From Fusobacterium varium (GTDB lineage: Bacteria; Fusobacteriota; Fusobacteriia; Fusobacteriales; Fusobacteriaceae), in NCBI GenBank assembly GCA_900637705.1, contig LR134390.1:434001-498000 (forward strand): a DNA stretch of 64,000 nt. The letters run 5' to 3'. The translations under genes were made by a program, and so were the position numbers. Shown one piece after another: positions 28,001 to 37,080 of the stretch (within the stretch, counting starts at the first letter, position 1; each line of letters starts with the position of its first letter). The notes below the pieces were generated by a model. The model did no database searches. It was not told where the DNA came from and was given only the letters and a program-made list of their open reading frames with translations.

Positions 28001-29387
28001 TCTCTAAAACCTCCCCAAGCATTACAATATATACACCAATACCTCTTTTTTTTCTATTACAAATAAATAATTTACATTTGTGTTCTTCCATAACTGTTTT
28101 TACAAAATTTAATCCAACACCACTGGAATTTTTAGTTGAAAATCCGTTTATAAAAGCATTTTCAAGTTCATTTTCAGACATTCCCTTTCCAGAATCTTCA
28201 ATTTTTATGAGAATAAATTTTTTATAATCTTTTATAGTAAGGTCAATTTTATTATTTTCATATTCTGTAAAAGCTTCATAAGAATTTATAATAAGATTAG
28301 TAATAGCTCTTGAAAAAACTATTTTATTAACTTTTATTTTCCTTCCTGTACAATAATTCTTGTAACTTAAAAATTCAACACATTTATGTGTAGAAAGATA
28401 AGAAAGGATGAAATTAAATACTTTATTTATATCAATAGGATTTTTATGAGTATCTCTTAAAATTTCAGATACCATTATATTACACCGTTCTAAAGATTTT
28501 TCAATTCTGTTATAATAATCTTTTTTCTTTTCATTTTCTTCTTGCATATCAAGTATTTCAATAAGTGTGCCAATAGAAAATAATGGAGTTTTCAAATCAT
28601 GTACTAAGTATTGAATTTCTTTTAGATATCTATTTTCAACTTCTTGTAATTTCAAATCCGAAATAGCTTTAGTCATATCTTTTTCTTTTTCATATATATT
28701 TTGTCTTCTTTCTTGTTCAAAAAATACAAGGAGTAGAGTTATAGAAAATATAAAGAAGAGGATAAAAAATAAAAAACCAATAAGATTTAAAATATTATCA
28801 GCTTCCATTAATGAAGAAATATTTTTTAAATCAAAAAATATTTCTCCAGTTGATTTATAATCTAATACAGAAAAATATTTTGTAATATCCAGCCATTGTA
28901 TACCTGTAAAAACAAGAAGAAGAACAACATTTCTTTTAAATAAGCTAATATTTTTGAAACGATTGCTTGAATGAAAGGCTAAATAAATCATTTCAAGCAT
29001 TGACACTTTACCAAAATAATAATCCATATCATAGTATACTTTATATATTATAAAATAAATTATTTGAATTATCAACATTCCAAATATTACTTTTAAAGTA
29101 TTATTTAATTTTCCATTTATTTCTATGTCCATAGAATCCATAAGTAAAAAAACGGAAAAGAATATTGGAAACGATTTTATTGTATTTAAAAAAACTAGAC
29201 CAAATGCAGCATGAAGTAAATATTCTTTATCCCAAAAGTTTATACTTTTTTCTAGAGAATTATAAATATCAAAATTTTTATACAATAAAAAATTAGGTAA
29301 AACTATACTTATAAGTACCATTAGTATTCCTAATAAAAGTTCAGTTTTATGAATTTGAATATGAAATTTTTTCCCCAAGATTTTCAT
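27990..29387 (-). CDS. Membrane sensor histidine kinase
   Basis: This protein of 465 aa has roughly seven to eight N-terminal membrane spans (residues 15-225), a short coiled coil, the H-box YLVHDLKTPL with His263, an N-box NLIINSYEAF, G1 EDSGKGMS and G2 SGVGLNFV. There is no large periplasmic domain, so the sensed signal is probably in the membrane or a small ligand. I chose the ATG at 29387 because AAGGGGAA lies at good spacing; further in-frame starts upstream lack this. It is co-transcribed with the response regulator. Confidence 0.85.
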   Translation of the reverse strand: MKILGKKFHIQIHKTELLLGILMVLISIVLPNFLLYKNFDIYNSLEKSINFWDKEYLLHAAFGLVFLNTIKSFPIFFSVFLLMDSMDIEINGKLNNTLKVIFGMLIIQIIYFIIYKVYYDMDYYFGKVSMLEMIYLAFHSSNRFKNISLFKRNVVLLLVFTGIQWLDITKYFSVLDYKSTGEIFFDLKNISSLMEADNILNLIGFLFFILFFIFSITLLLVFFEQERRQNIYEKEKDMTKAISDLKLQEVENRYLKEIQYLVHDLKTPLFSIGTLIEILDMQEENEKKKDYYNRIEKSLERCNIMVSEILRDTHKNPIDINKVFNFILSYLSTHKCVEFLSYKNYCTGRKIKVNKIVFSRAITNLIINSYEAFTEYENNKIDLTIKDYKKFILIKIEDSGKGMSENELENAFINGFSTKNSSGVGLNFVKTVMEEHKCKLFICNRKKRGIGVYIVMLGEVLENEK

Positions 29388-29547
29388 GAGCATTCCCCTT
29401 AAATACAAGCAATATTGAATTTTTTTTAAATACAAATTAAATTAATGATACCATATTTTAAATAAAAAAAGTAGAAAAAAGATGAAAGGAAAAAGAGGAA
29501 AAAGAGAAATAAAAGTATAAGATTTACTTTTTATATATCTTGAAATA

Positions 29548-29575
29548 TACTTAATAGTAAGTAAAATGATATAAA
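29548..29575 (+). promoter_or_regulatory. PGA-locus promoter with TACTTA-atag-TAAGTA operator
   Basis: A perfect 6-4-6 inverted repeat, TACTTA and TAAGTA (29548-29563), lies where the -35 element would be. It is followed by an extended -10, TGATATAAA (29567-29575). A poor -35 overlapped by a dyad is typical of an activator-dependent promoter, and the divergent two-component system is the obvious candidate. Confidence 0.5.
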
Positions 29576-29615
29576 AATTTGAAAATAGAACAAAAAAATA
29601 AAAAAGGGGGAAAAT

Positions 29616-31319
29616 ATGATTTCTTTGAAGAGGTTTATGAAAATTGGAAGTGTAATAGTTGGTTTGATGGTAAATGTTTTTACAACATCTAGTGCAGCAC
29701 ACCCATTAAATCTTTATGGAAGACATGCTGAAGGAAAAAATGGAATAGTTGCAGCAGCTAAGCCAGAAGTATCCCAAATAGGAGTAGAAGTATTACAAAA
29801 AGGTGGAAATGCTGTAGATGCTGCAGTAGCAACAGCATTTGCTATCAGTGTTTTTGAACCAAATGCCTCTGGAATAGGTGGAGGAGGATTTATGTTAATC
29901 AGAATGGCTAAAACAGGAAAAACAGTAGTCATAGATTATAGAGAAAAGGCTCCAGCTAAAGCTACACCTGATATGTTTGTACTTGATGAAAATGGAAAAG
30001 TGATAAATGATGAAATAATTGTTGGAGGAAAAGCTTCAGGAGTTCCAGGAACAGTAGCAGGACTTTTAACTGCATTGGAAAAATATGGAACTATGAAAAG
30101 AGCAGATGTAATGGCTCCAGCCATAAAATATGCAAAAGAAGGTATTCCTGTAACTGTAAATTTAGAAAGTATAATAAAAGATAATTATGAAAAACTTGCA
30201 CAATTTGATGCAGCAGCAGAAATATATTTAAAAGATGGACTTCCTTATGAAATAGGAGATATTATAAAAAATCCTGATTTAGCAAGAACTCTTACAAAAA
30301 TATCGAAAGAAGGTAAAAAAGCTTTTTATGAAGGAGAGATAGCTAAGAAAATAGCTGATGAAGTTCAAAAACAAGGTGGTCTTATGACTGTCGAAGACCT
30401 TAAAAATTATACAATAGAAGAAAGAGAACCAGTAGTTGGAAAATATAGAGATTATACAATTATTTCTTGCCCACCAGCAAGTTCTGGTGGAACTCATATA
30501 GTACAGCTGTTAAATATGGTTGAGAATTATGATCTAAAAGCAATGGGAGATAACACTCCTGAAAGCTGGCATGTATGGGCTGAAAGTATGAGACAAGCTT
30601 TTGCAGATAGAGCAGAATACATGGGAGATACAGCTTATGTAAAAGTTCCTTTAAAAGGATTGACTTCTAAAGAATATGCAAAAGAACTTGTTAAAAAGAT
30701 AGACTTAGAAAAAGCTGGTAAAGATATAAAAGCTGGTGATCCTAGTAAATATGAAAGTGGAAGTACAACTCATTTTTCTGTGATGGATAAAGAAGGAAAT
30801 ATGGTTGCAGTAACTCAAACTATTAATTATTTCTTTGGATCTGGGGTAGTAGTTCCAGGAACTGGAATAATGATGAATAATGAAATGGATGATTTTGTTC
30901 CTCAAAAAAATATGAAAAATTCAATTGAAGGAGGAAAAAGACCTTTAAGTAGTATGTCGCCTACTTTAGTTCTTGATCCTAAAAATAGACCACTTATGAC
31001 AATTGGTTCTCCAGGAGCAACAAGAATTATACCAGCAGTAGCTTTGACTATAAGTAATGTAATAGACCATGGTATGACTATTCAAGAAGCTATTAATGCA
31101 CCAAGAATAGCTCAATTTCAATCTGGGAAATTGAATATTGAAGGAAGAGTGTCACATGAATCATACAATAAATTGAAAGAAATGGGGCATGAAATAAATG
31201 TAAGAGATAGTTATGATGCATATTTTGGGGGAGTTCATGGAGTAATGATGGATTACAATACAAAAACTCTTCAAGGTGGAGCAGATCCAAGAAGAGATGG
31301 ACAAGCAGCATCATTTTAG
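29616..31319 (+). CDS. ggt: Gamma-glutamyltransferase 1 (CapD-like), secreted
   Basis: This 567-aa proenzyme has a signal peptide (hydrophobic residues 10-27). It shows DAAVATAFAISVFEPNASGIGGGGFML, the autoprocessing and nucleophile threonine T384 in STTHFSVMD, and PLSSMSPTLVLD with the catalytic region near the C-terminus. GGT cleaves itself into two chains and then moves or hydrolyses gamma-glutamyl groups in the periplasm. At the head of a PGA locus it probably acts like CapD, cutting or attaching PGA, though glutathione use is also possible. A GGGGG ribosome site precedes the ATG. Confidence 0.92.
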   Translation: MISLKRFMKIGSVIVGLMVNVFTTSSAAHPLNLYGRHAEGKNGIVAAAKPEVSQIGVEVLQKGGNAVDAAVATAFAISVFEPNASGIGGGGFMLIRMAKTGKTVVIDYREKAPAKATPDMFVLDENGKVINDEIIVGGKASGVPGTVAGLLTALEKYGTMKRADVMAPAIKYAKEGIPVTVNLESIIKDNYEKLAQFDAAAEIYLKDGLPYEIGDIIKNPDLARTLTKISKEGKKAFYEGEIAKKIADEVQKQGGLMTVEDLKNYTIEEREPVVGKYRDYTIISCPPASSGGTHIVQLLNMVENYDLKAMGDNTPESWHVWAESMRQAFADRAEYMGDTAYVKVPLKGLTSKEYAKELVKKIDLEKAGKDIKAGDPSKYESGSTTHFSVMDKEGNMVAVTQTINYFFGSGVVVPGTGIMMNNEMDDFVPQKNMKNSIEGGKRPLSSMSPTLVLDPKNRPLMTIGSPGATRIIPAVALTISNVIDHGMTIQEAINAPRIAQFQSGKLNIEGRVSHESYNKLKEMGHEINVRDSYDAYFGGVHGVMMDYNTKTLQGGADPRRDGQAASF

Positions 31320-31341
31320 ATTAAAAATTTAAGTTATAAGT

Positions 31342-31375
31342 ACTGCTTCTGAAGATTTTCAGAAGCAGTTTATAA
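31342..31375 (+). terminator. Perfect 12-base hairpin between the two ggt genes
   Basis: ACTGCTTCTGAA (31342-31353), loop gatt, TTCAGAAGCAGT (31358-31369). The sequence that follows is only moderately T-rich, so it may reduce rather than end transcription, or stabilise the upstream mRNA. Confidence 0.6.
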
Positions 31376-31405
31376 AAATAAATAAATAAATTGGGAGGAA
31401 GAATA

Positions 31406-33160
31406 ATGAAAAAAAGGTTCTTTTTTGCAAGTGTTATAGCTGCATTAGCTTTATCACTAGTAGCATGTACAACTGCTCAAACAAATTTAGACTCTAAAAG
31501 TAAAACTTTAGCAGTTCAGCAATCAAAAGAATGGGTTCCTTATGATGAAAATGGGAATATATTAAGAACAGATAGAGATGCTACTGGAGTTAATGGAGTG
31601 GTTTCAACAGGGAAGTATGAAGCAACAAAAATAGGAGTAGATATAATTAAAAAGGGTGGAAATGCGATAGATGCTGCAGTAGCAGTAGGATTTGCATTAG
31701 GAGTGTGTGAACCTCAATCTTCTGGAATTGGAGGAGGAGGATTTATGGTAATCCGTTTTGCAAAAACAGGAGAAACTAAATTTATAGATTTTAGAGAAAT
31801 AGCTCCTAAGAATGCAACCCCAGATATGTGGAAATTAGATAAAGATGGAAAAGTAGTAAATAATGAAAAAGCTGTAGGAGGAAAAGCTATTGGAGTTCCA
31901 GGAGAAGTAAAAGGAATGATGTATGCTTTAGAAAAATATGGAACTATGTCCAGGAAAGATGTAATTCAGCCATCTGTAGAACTTGCAGAAAACGGATATG
32001 AAGTATCAGCAGTTTTAAGCAGAGATATAAAAAATAAATATGACATGATAGAAATGTTTCCAGAAACATCAAAAATATATTTAAATGATGGATTTCCATA
32101 TGAAGTTGGAGAAACTATAAAAAATCCTGATTTAGCAAATACATTAAGAAAAATAATTAAAGATGGAGAAAAAGCTGTATATAGTGGTGAGATAGCTGAA
32201 GCAATAGTAAAATCAGCTCAAGCAGCTGGAGGCCCTTTAACTATGGAAGATATGCAAAATTATAATATAAGAGTTAATGACCCATTAGTAGGGCATTATA
32301 GAGGATATGAAATAATAACATCAGCACCACCTTCATCTGGAGGGGCTCATGTAGTACAAATTCTTAATATTTTAGAAAATTATGATATGAAAAATATAAA
32401 ACCAGGATCAGCAGAATATTATCATTTATTTTCAGAGGCTATTAAAATGGCTTTTGCAGATAGAGCAAAATTCTGTGGAGATACTGAATTTGTAAATGTT
32501 CCTGTTGATGGAATAACTTCTAAAGCTTATGCAAAAGAATTAGTAAAACAATTAGATTCTAAAAAATCTAAGAAATATATTGCAGGAAACCCTTGGGCAT
32601 GGGATGGATCAAAAGATACAACTCATTATTCAATAGTTGATAAAGAAGGCAATATAGTAGCAGTTACAAAAACTGTAAATAATGTTTTTGCATCTGGAGT
32701 AGTAGCTGAGGGGACAGGAATTATTCTAAATAATGAAATGAATGATTTTGATACTGGACATGGAAAAGCTAATTCAGTAGAACCAGGGAAAAAACCTTTA
32801 AGTTCAATGAGTCCAACAATAGTGTTAAAAAATGGGAAACCAATAATGAGTTTAGGAGCCCCAGGAGCAACAAGAATTATAACAGGAGTAGCTCAAGTAA
32901 TAAGTCTTGTTCTTGATTATGGAATGGATATTCAAGATGCAATAGATTTTCCAAGAATTCATGATGATTATGATAAATTAGTTTGTGAAACAAGAATAGA
33001 TTCAGCAGTTATAGCTAAATTAAAAACTATGGGGCATAATGTCGTGGAGGAAGCTGATTATTTTGAATATCCATGTGTTCAAGGTGTAACAATGGGAGAA
33101 GATGGAAAACTTAGAGGTGGAGCAGATCCAAGAAGAGATGGAAAAGCTTTAGGATTTTAA
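31406..33160 (+). CDS. ggt: Gamma-glutamyltransferase 2, lipoprotein
   Basis: This 584-aa paralogue of the preceding gene has a lipoprotein signal (LVAC, Cys21) and an extra linker of about 30 residues before the catalytic domain. The processing threonine is T405 in DTTHYSIVD, and PLSSMSPT is conserved. It would be tethered to a membrane leaflet while the first GGT is soluble. The ATG at 31406 follows GGGAGGAAG well; an in-frame TTG at 31391 overlaps that site. Two GGTs with different location suggest separate jobs in PGA processing or gamma-glutamyl peptide use. Confidence 0.92.
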   Translation: MKKRFFFASVIAALALSLVACTTAQTNLDSKSKTLAVQQSKEWVPYDENGNILRTDRDATGVNGVVSTGKYEATKIGVDIIKKGGNAIDAAVAVGFALGVCEPQSSGIGGGGFMVIRFAKTGETKFIDFREIAPKNATPDMWKLDKDGKVVNNEKAVGGKAIGVPGEVKGMMYALEKYGTMSRKDVIQPSVELAENGYEVSAVLSRDIKNKYDMIEMFPETSKIYLNDGFPYEVGETIKNPDLANTLRKIIKDGEKAVYSGEIAEAIVKSAQAAGGPLTMEDMQNYNIRVNDPLVGHYRGYEIITSAPPSSGGAHVVQILNILENYDMKNIKPGSAEYYHLFSEAIKMAFADRAKFCGDTEFVNVPVDGITSKAYAKELVKQLDSKKSKKYIAGNPWAWDGSKDTTHYSIVDKEGNIVAVTKTVNNVFASGVVAEGTGIILNNEMNDFDTGHGKANSVEPGKKPLSSMSPTIVLKNGKPIMSLGAPGATRIITGVAQVISLVLDYGMDIQDAIDFPRIHDDYDKLVCETRIDSAVIAKLKTMGHNVVEEADYFEYPCVQGVTMGEDGKLRGGADPRRDGKALGF

Positions 33161-33215
33161 TAGTAAAAAATTTGTTTAAAAAAGACAATAATAAAATACA
33201 GGAGGAATAAATAAA

Positions 33216-33748
33216 ATGAAAAAATTATTAACAGTATTGATGTTTATTTTAACAGCAGTAGTTGCTATGGCAGCAAAATTTGAAAAACCTATTATGCTTA
33301 CTTCAGTAGGACAAAGTGCTGATGTACAGATGGTAAAGGCTTTACTAAAAAAGGTGGGTTAGAAGCTGGATTTGATAAGTCAATAACAGCAGAAGGATTA
33401 ACAAATGAAAAAACTTTAATACTTGCTATTGGAGGAAGTTCGAAAGGGCTTGGAGCAGCTGGGATAAAAGTTGAAGACGAACTTGACAGAACAGCTAAAT
33501 TAATAAAAGGTGCAAGAGATAAAGGTATAAAAATAATTGGAATGCACATTGGAGGAGCAGCTAGAAGAGGAGAATTATCTGATAAATTTGTAAATGCAGC
33601 TGCACCAAATGTAGATTATTTAATTATTGTAGAGGAAGGAAATAAAGACGGACTATTTACAAAAATGTCAACTGAAAAGAATATTCCTATGGATACAGTT
33701 CCAAAGATTACTAATGCAGTGGATCCACTGAAGAAAGCATTTGAATAA
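33216..33748 (+). CDS. DUF6305-like secreted protein (frameshifted)
   Basis: Adding one A to the run at 33347-33352 joins a signal-peptide start (MKKLLTVLMFILTAVVAMA) to the remainder, giving about 177 aa. The mature start, KPIMLTSVGQSADVQMVKALLKKGGLEAGFDK, and DLDRTAKLIKGARDKGIKIIGMHIGG-like blocks resemble DUF6305 proteins. It is predicted periplasmic, with no catalytic motif that I recognise. AGGAGG precedes the ATG. It sits between the GGTs and a TRAP-like permease that lacks a normal binding protein, so it may serve as that binding component. Confidence 0.7.
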
Positions 33749-33755
33749 TTTGATT

Positions 33756-33783
33756 AATAGGGGACAATATATTGTCCCCTATT
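33756..33783 (+). terminator. 28-base perfect inverted repeat inside the PGA locus
   Basis: AATAGGGGACAAT and ATTGTCCCCTATT are separated by two bases, between the DUF6305-like gene and the TRAP-like permease. No long T-run follows on either strand. It may act as a partial terminator, RNA processing site or operator, setting different levels for upstream and downstream genes. Confidence 0.55.
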
Positions 33784-33805
33784 ATTTAAAGGAGGGAAAG
33801 AAGAT

Positions 33806-35076
33806 ATGTCACTTGAACTTATATTATTTTTAGCTATGGTAGCTGTATTTATGATTGCATGTTTTGCAGCAAAACTACCAGTAAGCATAGCTATGGTATT
33901 ATCGTCTATAACAGCAACATTAATAGCAGGAAAAGGTATTCCTATTAGACATTTAGTAGAGGGAACTTTTGGTTATATTGATACAATCCTTGTAATAGCA
34001 ACAGCTATGATTTTTATGAAGGTTATTCAAGAAATAGGAACATTGAATGCTTTGAGTGCTTCAATAATTCGTAAATTTCATAAGACACCTTGGCTTTTAC
34101 TTATATTATTAATGTTTATTTCAATGTTTCCAGGAATGATAACAGGCTCATCAACAGCATCTGTATTGACAGCAGGAAGTATTGTTGCCCCTATATTAAT
34201 ACTTATAGGAATTCCTATGGTAGAAACAGCTACTATAATAGCTTTAGGTGGAATTTTAGGTATGATAGCTCCTCCTGTAAATGTTCCAGCTATGATTATT
34301 GGCGGGGAATAGATATGCCTTATGTTGGATTTACTATTCCATTACTATTACTAACTGTACCAGTTGCAATATTTTCAGTATTATATCTTGGATTAAAACA
34401 TGTAAAATCAATAGATTATTCTGAAATAAAAAATGAAATAGATTTTACAGCAATTGATGAATATGGAATGAAATTATATATTCCAATTATCATAGCAATA
34501 TTTTTAATGACAATGGATAAAGTGGCTCCAAGTTTGTTTGGATTAGGAATGCCTCTGATATTTATATTAAGTGCTGTATCAGGACTTTTTTGTGGAAAGA
34601 AAATAAACTTTTTTAAAGTTTCGAAAGAAGCAGTAAATCAAACTCTTCCAGTAATGGGAATACTTATGGGAGTTGGAATGTTTATTCAAGTAATGACACT
34701 AACAGGAGTAAGGGGATATATTGTTGTAAGTAGTTTAAGCCTTCCTCCATCTCTTATATATATTGCAATGGCTGTGACTATACCACTATTTGGAGCAGTA
34801 TCATCATTTGGAGCAGCTTCAGTTTTGGGAGTTCCTTTCTTAATGGTATTTTTATCACAAAATCAAATTATTACAGGATCAGCTATATCATTTATAGCTT
34901 CTCTTGGAGATTTAATGCCACCTACAGCATTAGCAGGAATATTTGCAGCTCAAGTGGTTGGAATGAAAGAGTATAGTCCTGTATTAAAGAAAGCAGCAGT
35001 TCCAGCAGTAGTTATCATAGTTTATTCTATAATTATGATAATCTTTTCCAACCAATTAGGTTCTATCATATACTAG
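33806..35076 (+). CDS. TRAP-type large permease subunit (frameshifted)
   Basis: Joining two frames at 34304-34309 (one missing G or A) gives about 423 aa with 11-12 membrane spans, the length of DctM proteins. Blocks include TGSSTASVLTAGSIVAPILILIGIP, GMIAPPVNVPAMIIGG and SLGDLMPPTALAGIFAAQVVG. No DctP binding protein or normal DctQ small permease is nearby; a DUF6305-like secreted protein and a 48-aa membrane peptide flank it instead. Possible cargo is glutamate, a gamma-glutamyl peptide or an organic anion. AGGAGGG precedes the ATG. Confidence 0.78.
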
Positions 35077-35093
35077 GGTGAGGTGATAAAAAT

Positions 35094-35240
35094 ATGATGA
35101 TGTATATATATTTAGCTTTGGTTTTATATGTTTTAATAATGGTTGTTTTAAATCTATTAGAGGAAAAAGATTTGATGAAACAAGTAAATGCAGCTCTTGT
35201 TATAATTCCTCTATTATTAAGAATATTGATGATAAAATAA
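35094..35240 (+). CDS. 48-aa membrane peptide in the PGA locus
   Basis: This is a short reading frame with GGTGAGGTGAT upstream at good spacing. The product begins MMMYIYLALVLYVL, has a central charged EEKDLMKQ segment and a second hydrophobic stretch (VNAALVIIPLLLRIL), so it forms two short membrane spans as a hairpin. It lies 17 bases after the TRAP-like permease and 12 bases before the next gene. It could be a small partner subunit that replaces DctQ or stabilises the permease. It has no family I recognise. Confidence 0.7.
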   Translation: MMMYIYLALVLYVLIMVVLNLLEEKDLMKQVNAALVIIPLLLRILMIK

Positions 35241-35252
35241 GGGGGAAAGAAA

Positions 35253-36380
35253 ATGAAAGGAAATAGAGGAACAGGAATTGCAATGATTTTTCTTTCTCTG
35301 ATTGTTGCATTTCTAGCAGGAAAAGAATTTTTGAAGATGAGAGAACCAGAACCTATAGTTAAAGGAGAGGGAGTAACTTCAATGCAGAAACTGAGTGATT
35401 ATCTTCCAGATTTAAAAGGAACCTCTGGAGATAGTGATGTCTATATTTTTCAGGGAAAAGAAGAGGGGGGAAGTGTCCTTGTACTTGGTGGAACTCATGG
35501 AAATGAACCTTCTGGATATATGACAGCAATACTTATGATAGAAAATTTAAAAGTAGATAAAGGAACTGTTTATATACTTCCGAGAACTAATGGAAGTGGA
35601 ATGACACATAATGATCCTCAAGAAGGTTCACCTCAAAGGTTTACATTAAAAACTCCATATGGAGAAAGGTGGTTCAGATATGGTTCAAGAGCAACTAATC
35701 CTCTTGATCAATGGCCTGATCCTGATGTGTATATTCATGCTGCATCAGGGCAACAGCTTTCAGGAAATGAAACAAGAAATATTAATAGAGCATATCCAGG
35801 AAGACCAGATGGAACTTATACAGAGAAAATGGCTTATGCAATAACTGAAATGATAAGACAAAACAAAATTGATATGACTATTGACCTTCATGAAGCATCT
35901 CCAGAATATCCAGTAATAAATGCTATAGTATCTCATGAAAGAGCAATGCCTATAACATCACAAGTAGTTATGAATATGGAATTTGAAGATATAGCAATTG
36001 GATTAGAACCATCTCCAGTGTCTTTAAGAGGTCTTACTCATAGAGAATTAGGGGACTATACTGATACTTATGCAGTACTTATGGAATCAGCAAATGCAGC
36101 TCAAGGAAGACTTAGAGGAAGAACAGATGAAGCTTTAGTTTTAACAGGGAAAGATCCAAGATATGTAGAAGCACAAAAATTAGGAAGATTATTTGTGCCT
36201 TATGATGAAAATGGGCATCCTTTAGAAGAAAGAGTAGGAAGACACTTGACAGGAGTTGTTCAACTTGTTACAGTAATGGGTGAAAATGAACCTGAAAAAG
36301 AAATCATAATGGAAGGACTTCCATCTTATTCAGAGCTTCTTGAAAACGGTGTAGGACAGTATCTGAAAGAGGTAAAATAA
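35253..36380 (+). CDS. Membrane-anchored AstE/aspartoacylase-like zinc deacylase 1
   Basis: This 375-aa protein has one N-terminal membrane span (residues 8-24), with the catalytic domain in the periplasm. Zinc ligands are visible in GGTHGNEPSG (HxxE) and IDLHEA (His), and the fold is that of the succinylglutamate desuccinylase/aspartoacylase group of M14-like hydrolases. In this locus a role in trimming or cleaving gamma-linked glutamate is plausible. AGGGGGAAAG precedes the ATG. The C-terminal 120 residues go beyond the core domain. Confidence 0.8.
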   Translation: MKGNRGTGIAMIFLSLIVAFLAGKEFLKMREPEPIVKGEGVTSMQKLSDYLPDLKGTSGDSDVYIFQGKEEGGSVLVLGGTHGNEPSGYMTAILMIENLKVDKGTVYILPRTNGSGMTHNDPQEGSPQRFTLKTPYGERWFRYGSRATNPLDQWPDPDVYIHAASGQQLSGNETRNINRAYPGRPDGTYTEKMAYAITEMIRQNKIDMTIDLHEASPEYPVINAIVSHERAMPITSQVVMNMEFEDIAIGLEPSPVSLRGLTHRELGDYTDTYAVLMESANAAQGRLRGRTDEALVLTGKDPRYVEAQKLGRLFVPYDENGHPLEERVGRHLTGVVQLVTVMGENEPEKEIIMEGLPSYSELLENGVGQYLKEVK

Positions 36381-36399
36381 TATTAAAGGGAGTATAAGT

Positions 36400-37077
36400 T
36401 TGATAAAAAAACTTTTATTTATATTCGTTACTAATTCTATTATTTGTTATGCAGCTGAAAAAACTTCATTGCCTGAAGTCGATTATTTTAAAATTGGAAG
36501 TGGAAAGCCAGTAGTTATGATAATTGCTGGGATACATGGAGATGAAATATCTGGAATAGAAAAGGCAAGGGAACTTAAAGAATATAAAATTTCAAAAGGA
36601 ACTCTTGTGATTATTCCAGAAGCGAATAAAGAAGCAGTAAAAAATGGAAATAGAACTGAGTATTATATGGAAGATTTAAACAGAACTTTTTTTCAGAATA
36701 ATAATGATAAAGCTTCTGAAATTGCAAAAGAAATTATAAATATAATAGAAGAATATAAGCCTAATATAATATTAGATTATCATGAATCTTATTATAACTA
36801 TGATGAGGATAAAGATCCAAATTTTTATATTGGAAATACTTTAATTTTTCAACAAAATGCAGTAGATGAGTATTCAGAACTTATATTCAGCTTTCTTGAA
36901 GAGGGATTTATTCCTCTTCAAGGAGCTGGAAAAGGAAGTCTAAACAGGGAAATTTCAGAAAAAATGAATATTTCAGTAATAACTATTGAAAGTTCTAGAG
37001 AAGATAAAATAGAAAAGAGAAAAGAAAAGTATGAAACTGTTTTTAAGAAAACCTTAAAATATTTAAAAATGGAGTAA
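36400..37077 (+). CDS. Secreted AstE/M14-like zinc deacylase 2
   Basis: This 225-aa protein has a signal peptide (MIKKLLFIFVTNSIICYA). Zinc ligands lie in AGIHGDEISG and LDYHES, and a likely catalytic Glu in TIESSRED. It is shorter than and divergent from the preceding deacylase. It has a TTG start behind AAGGGAG and lies 4 bases before pgsB. Periplasmic location and neighbours suggest cleavage of PGA or of a gamma-glutamyl precursor, but substrate specificity cannot be read. Confidence 0.75.
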   Translation: MIKKLLFIFVTNSIICYAAEKTSLPEVDYFKIGSGKPVVMIIAGIHGDEISGIEKARELKEYKISKGTLVIIPEANKEAVKNGNRTEYYMEDLNRTFFQNNNDKASEIAKEIINIIEEYKPNIILDYHESYYNYDEDKDPNFYIGNTLIFQQNAVDEYSELIFSFLEEGFIPLQGAGKGSLNREISEKMNISVITIESSREDKIEKRKEKYETVFKKTLKYLKME

Positions 37078-37080
37078 ATT

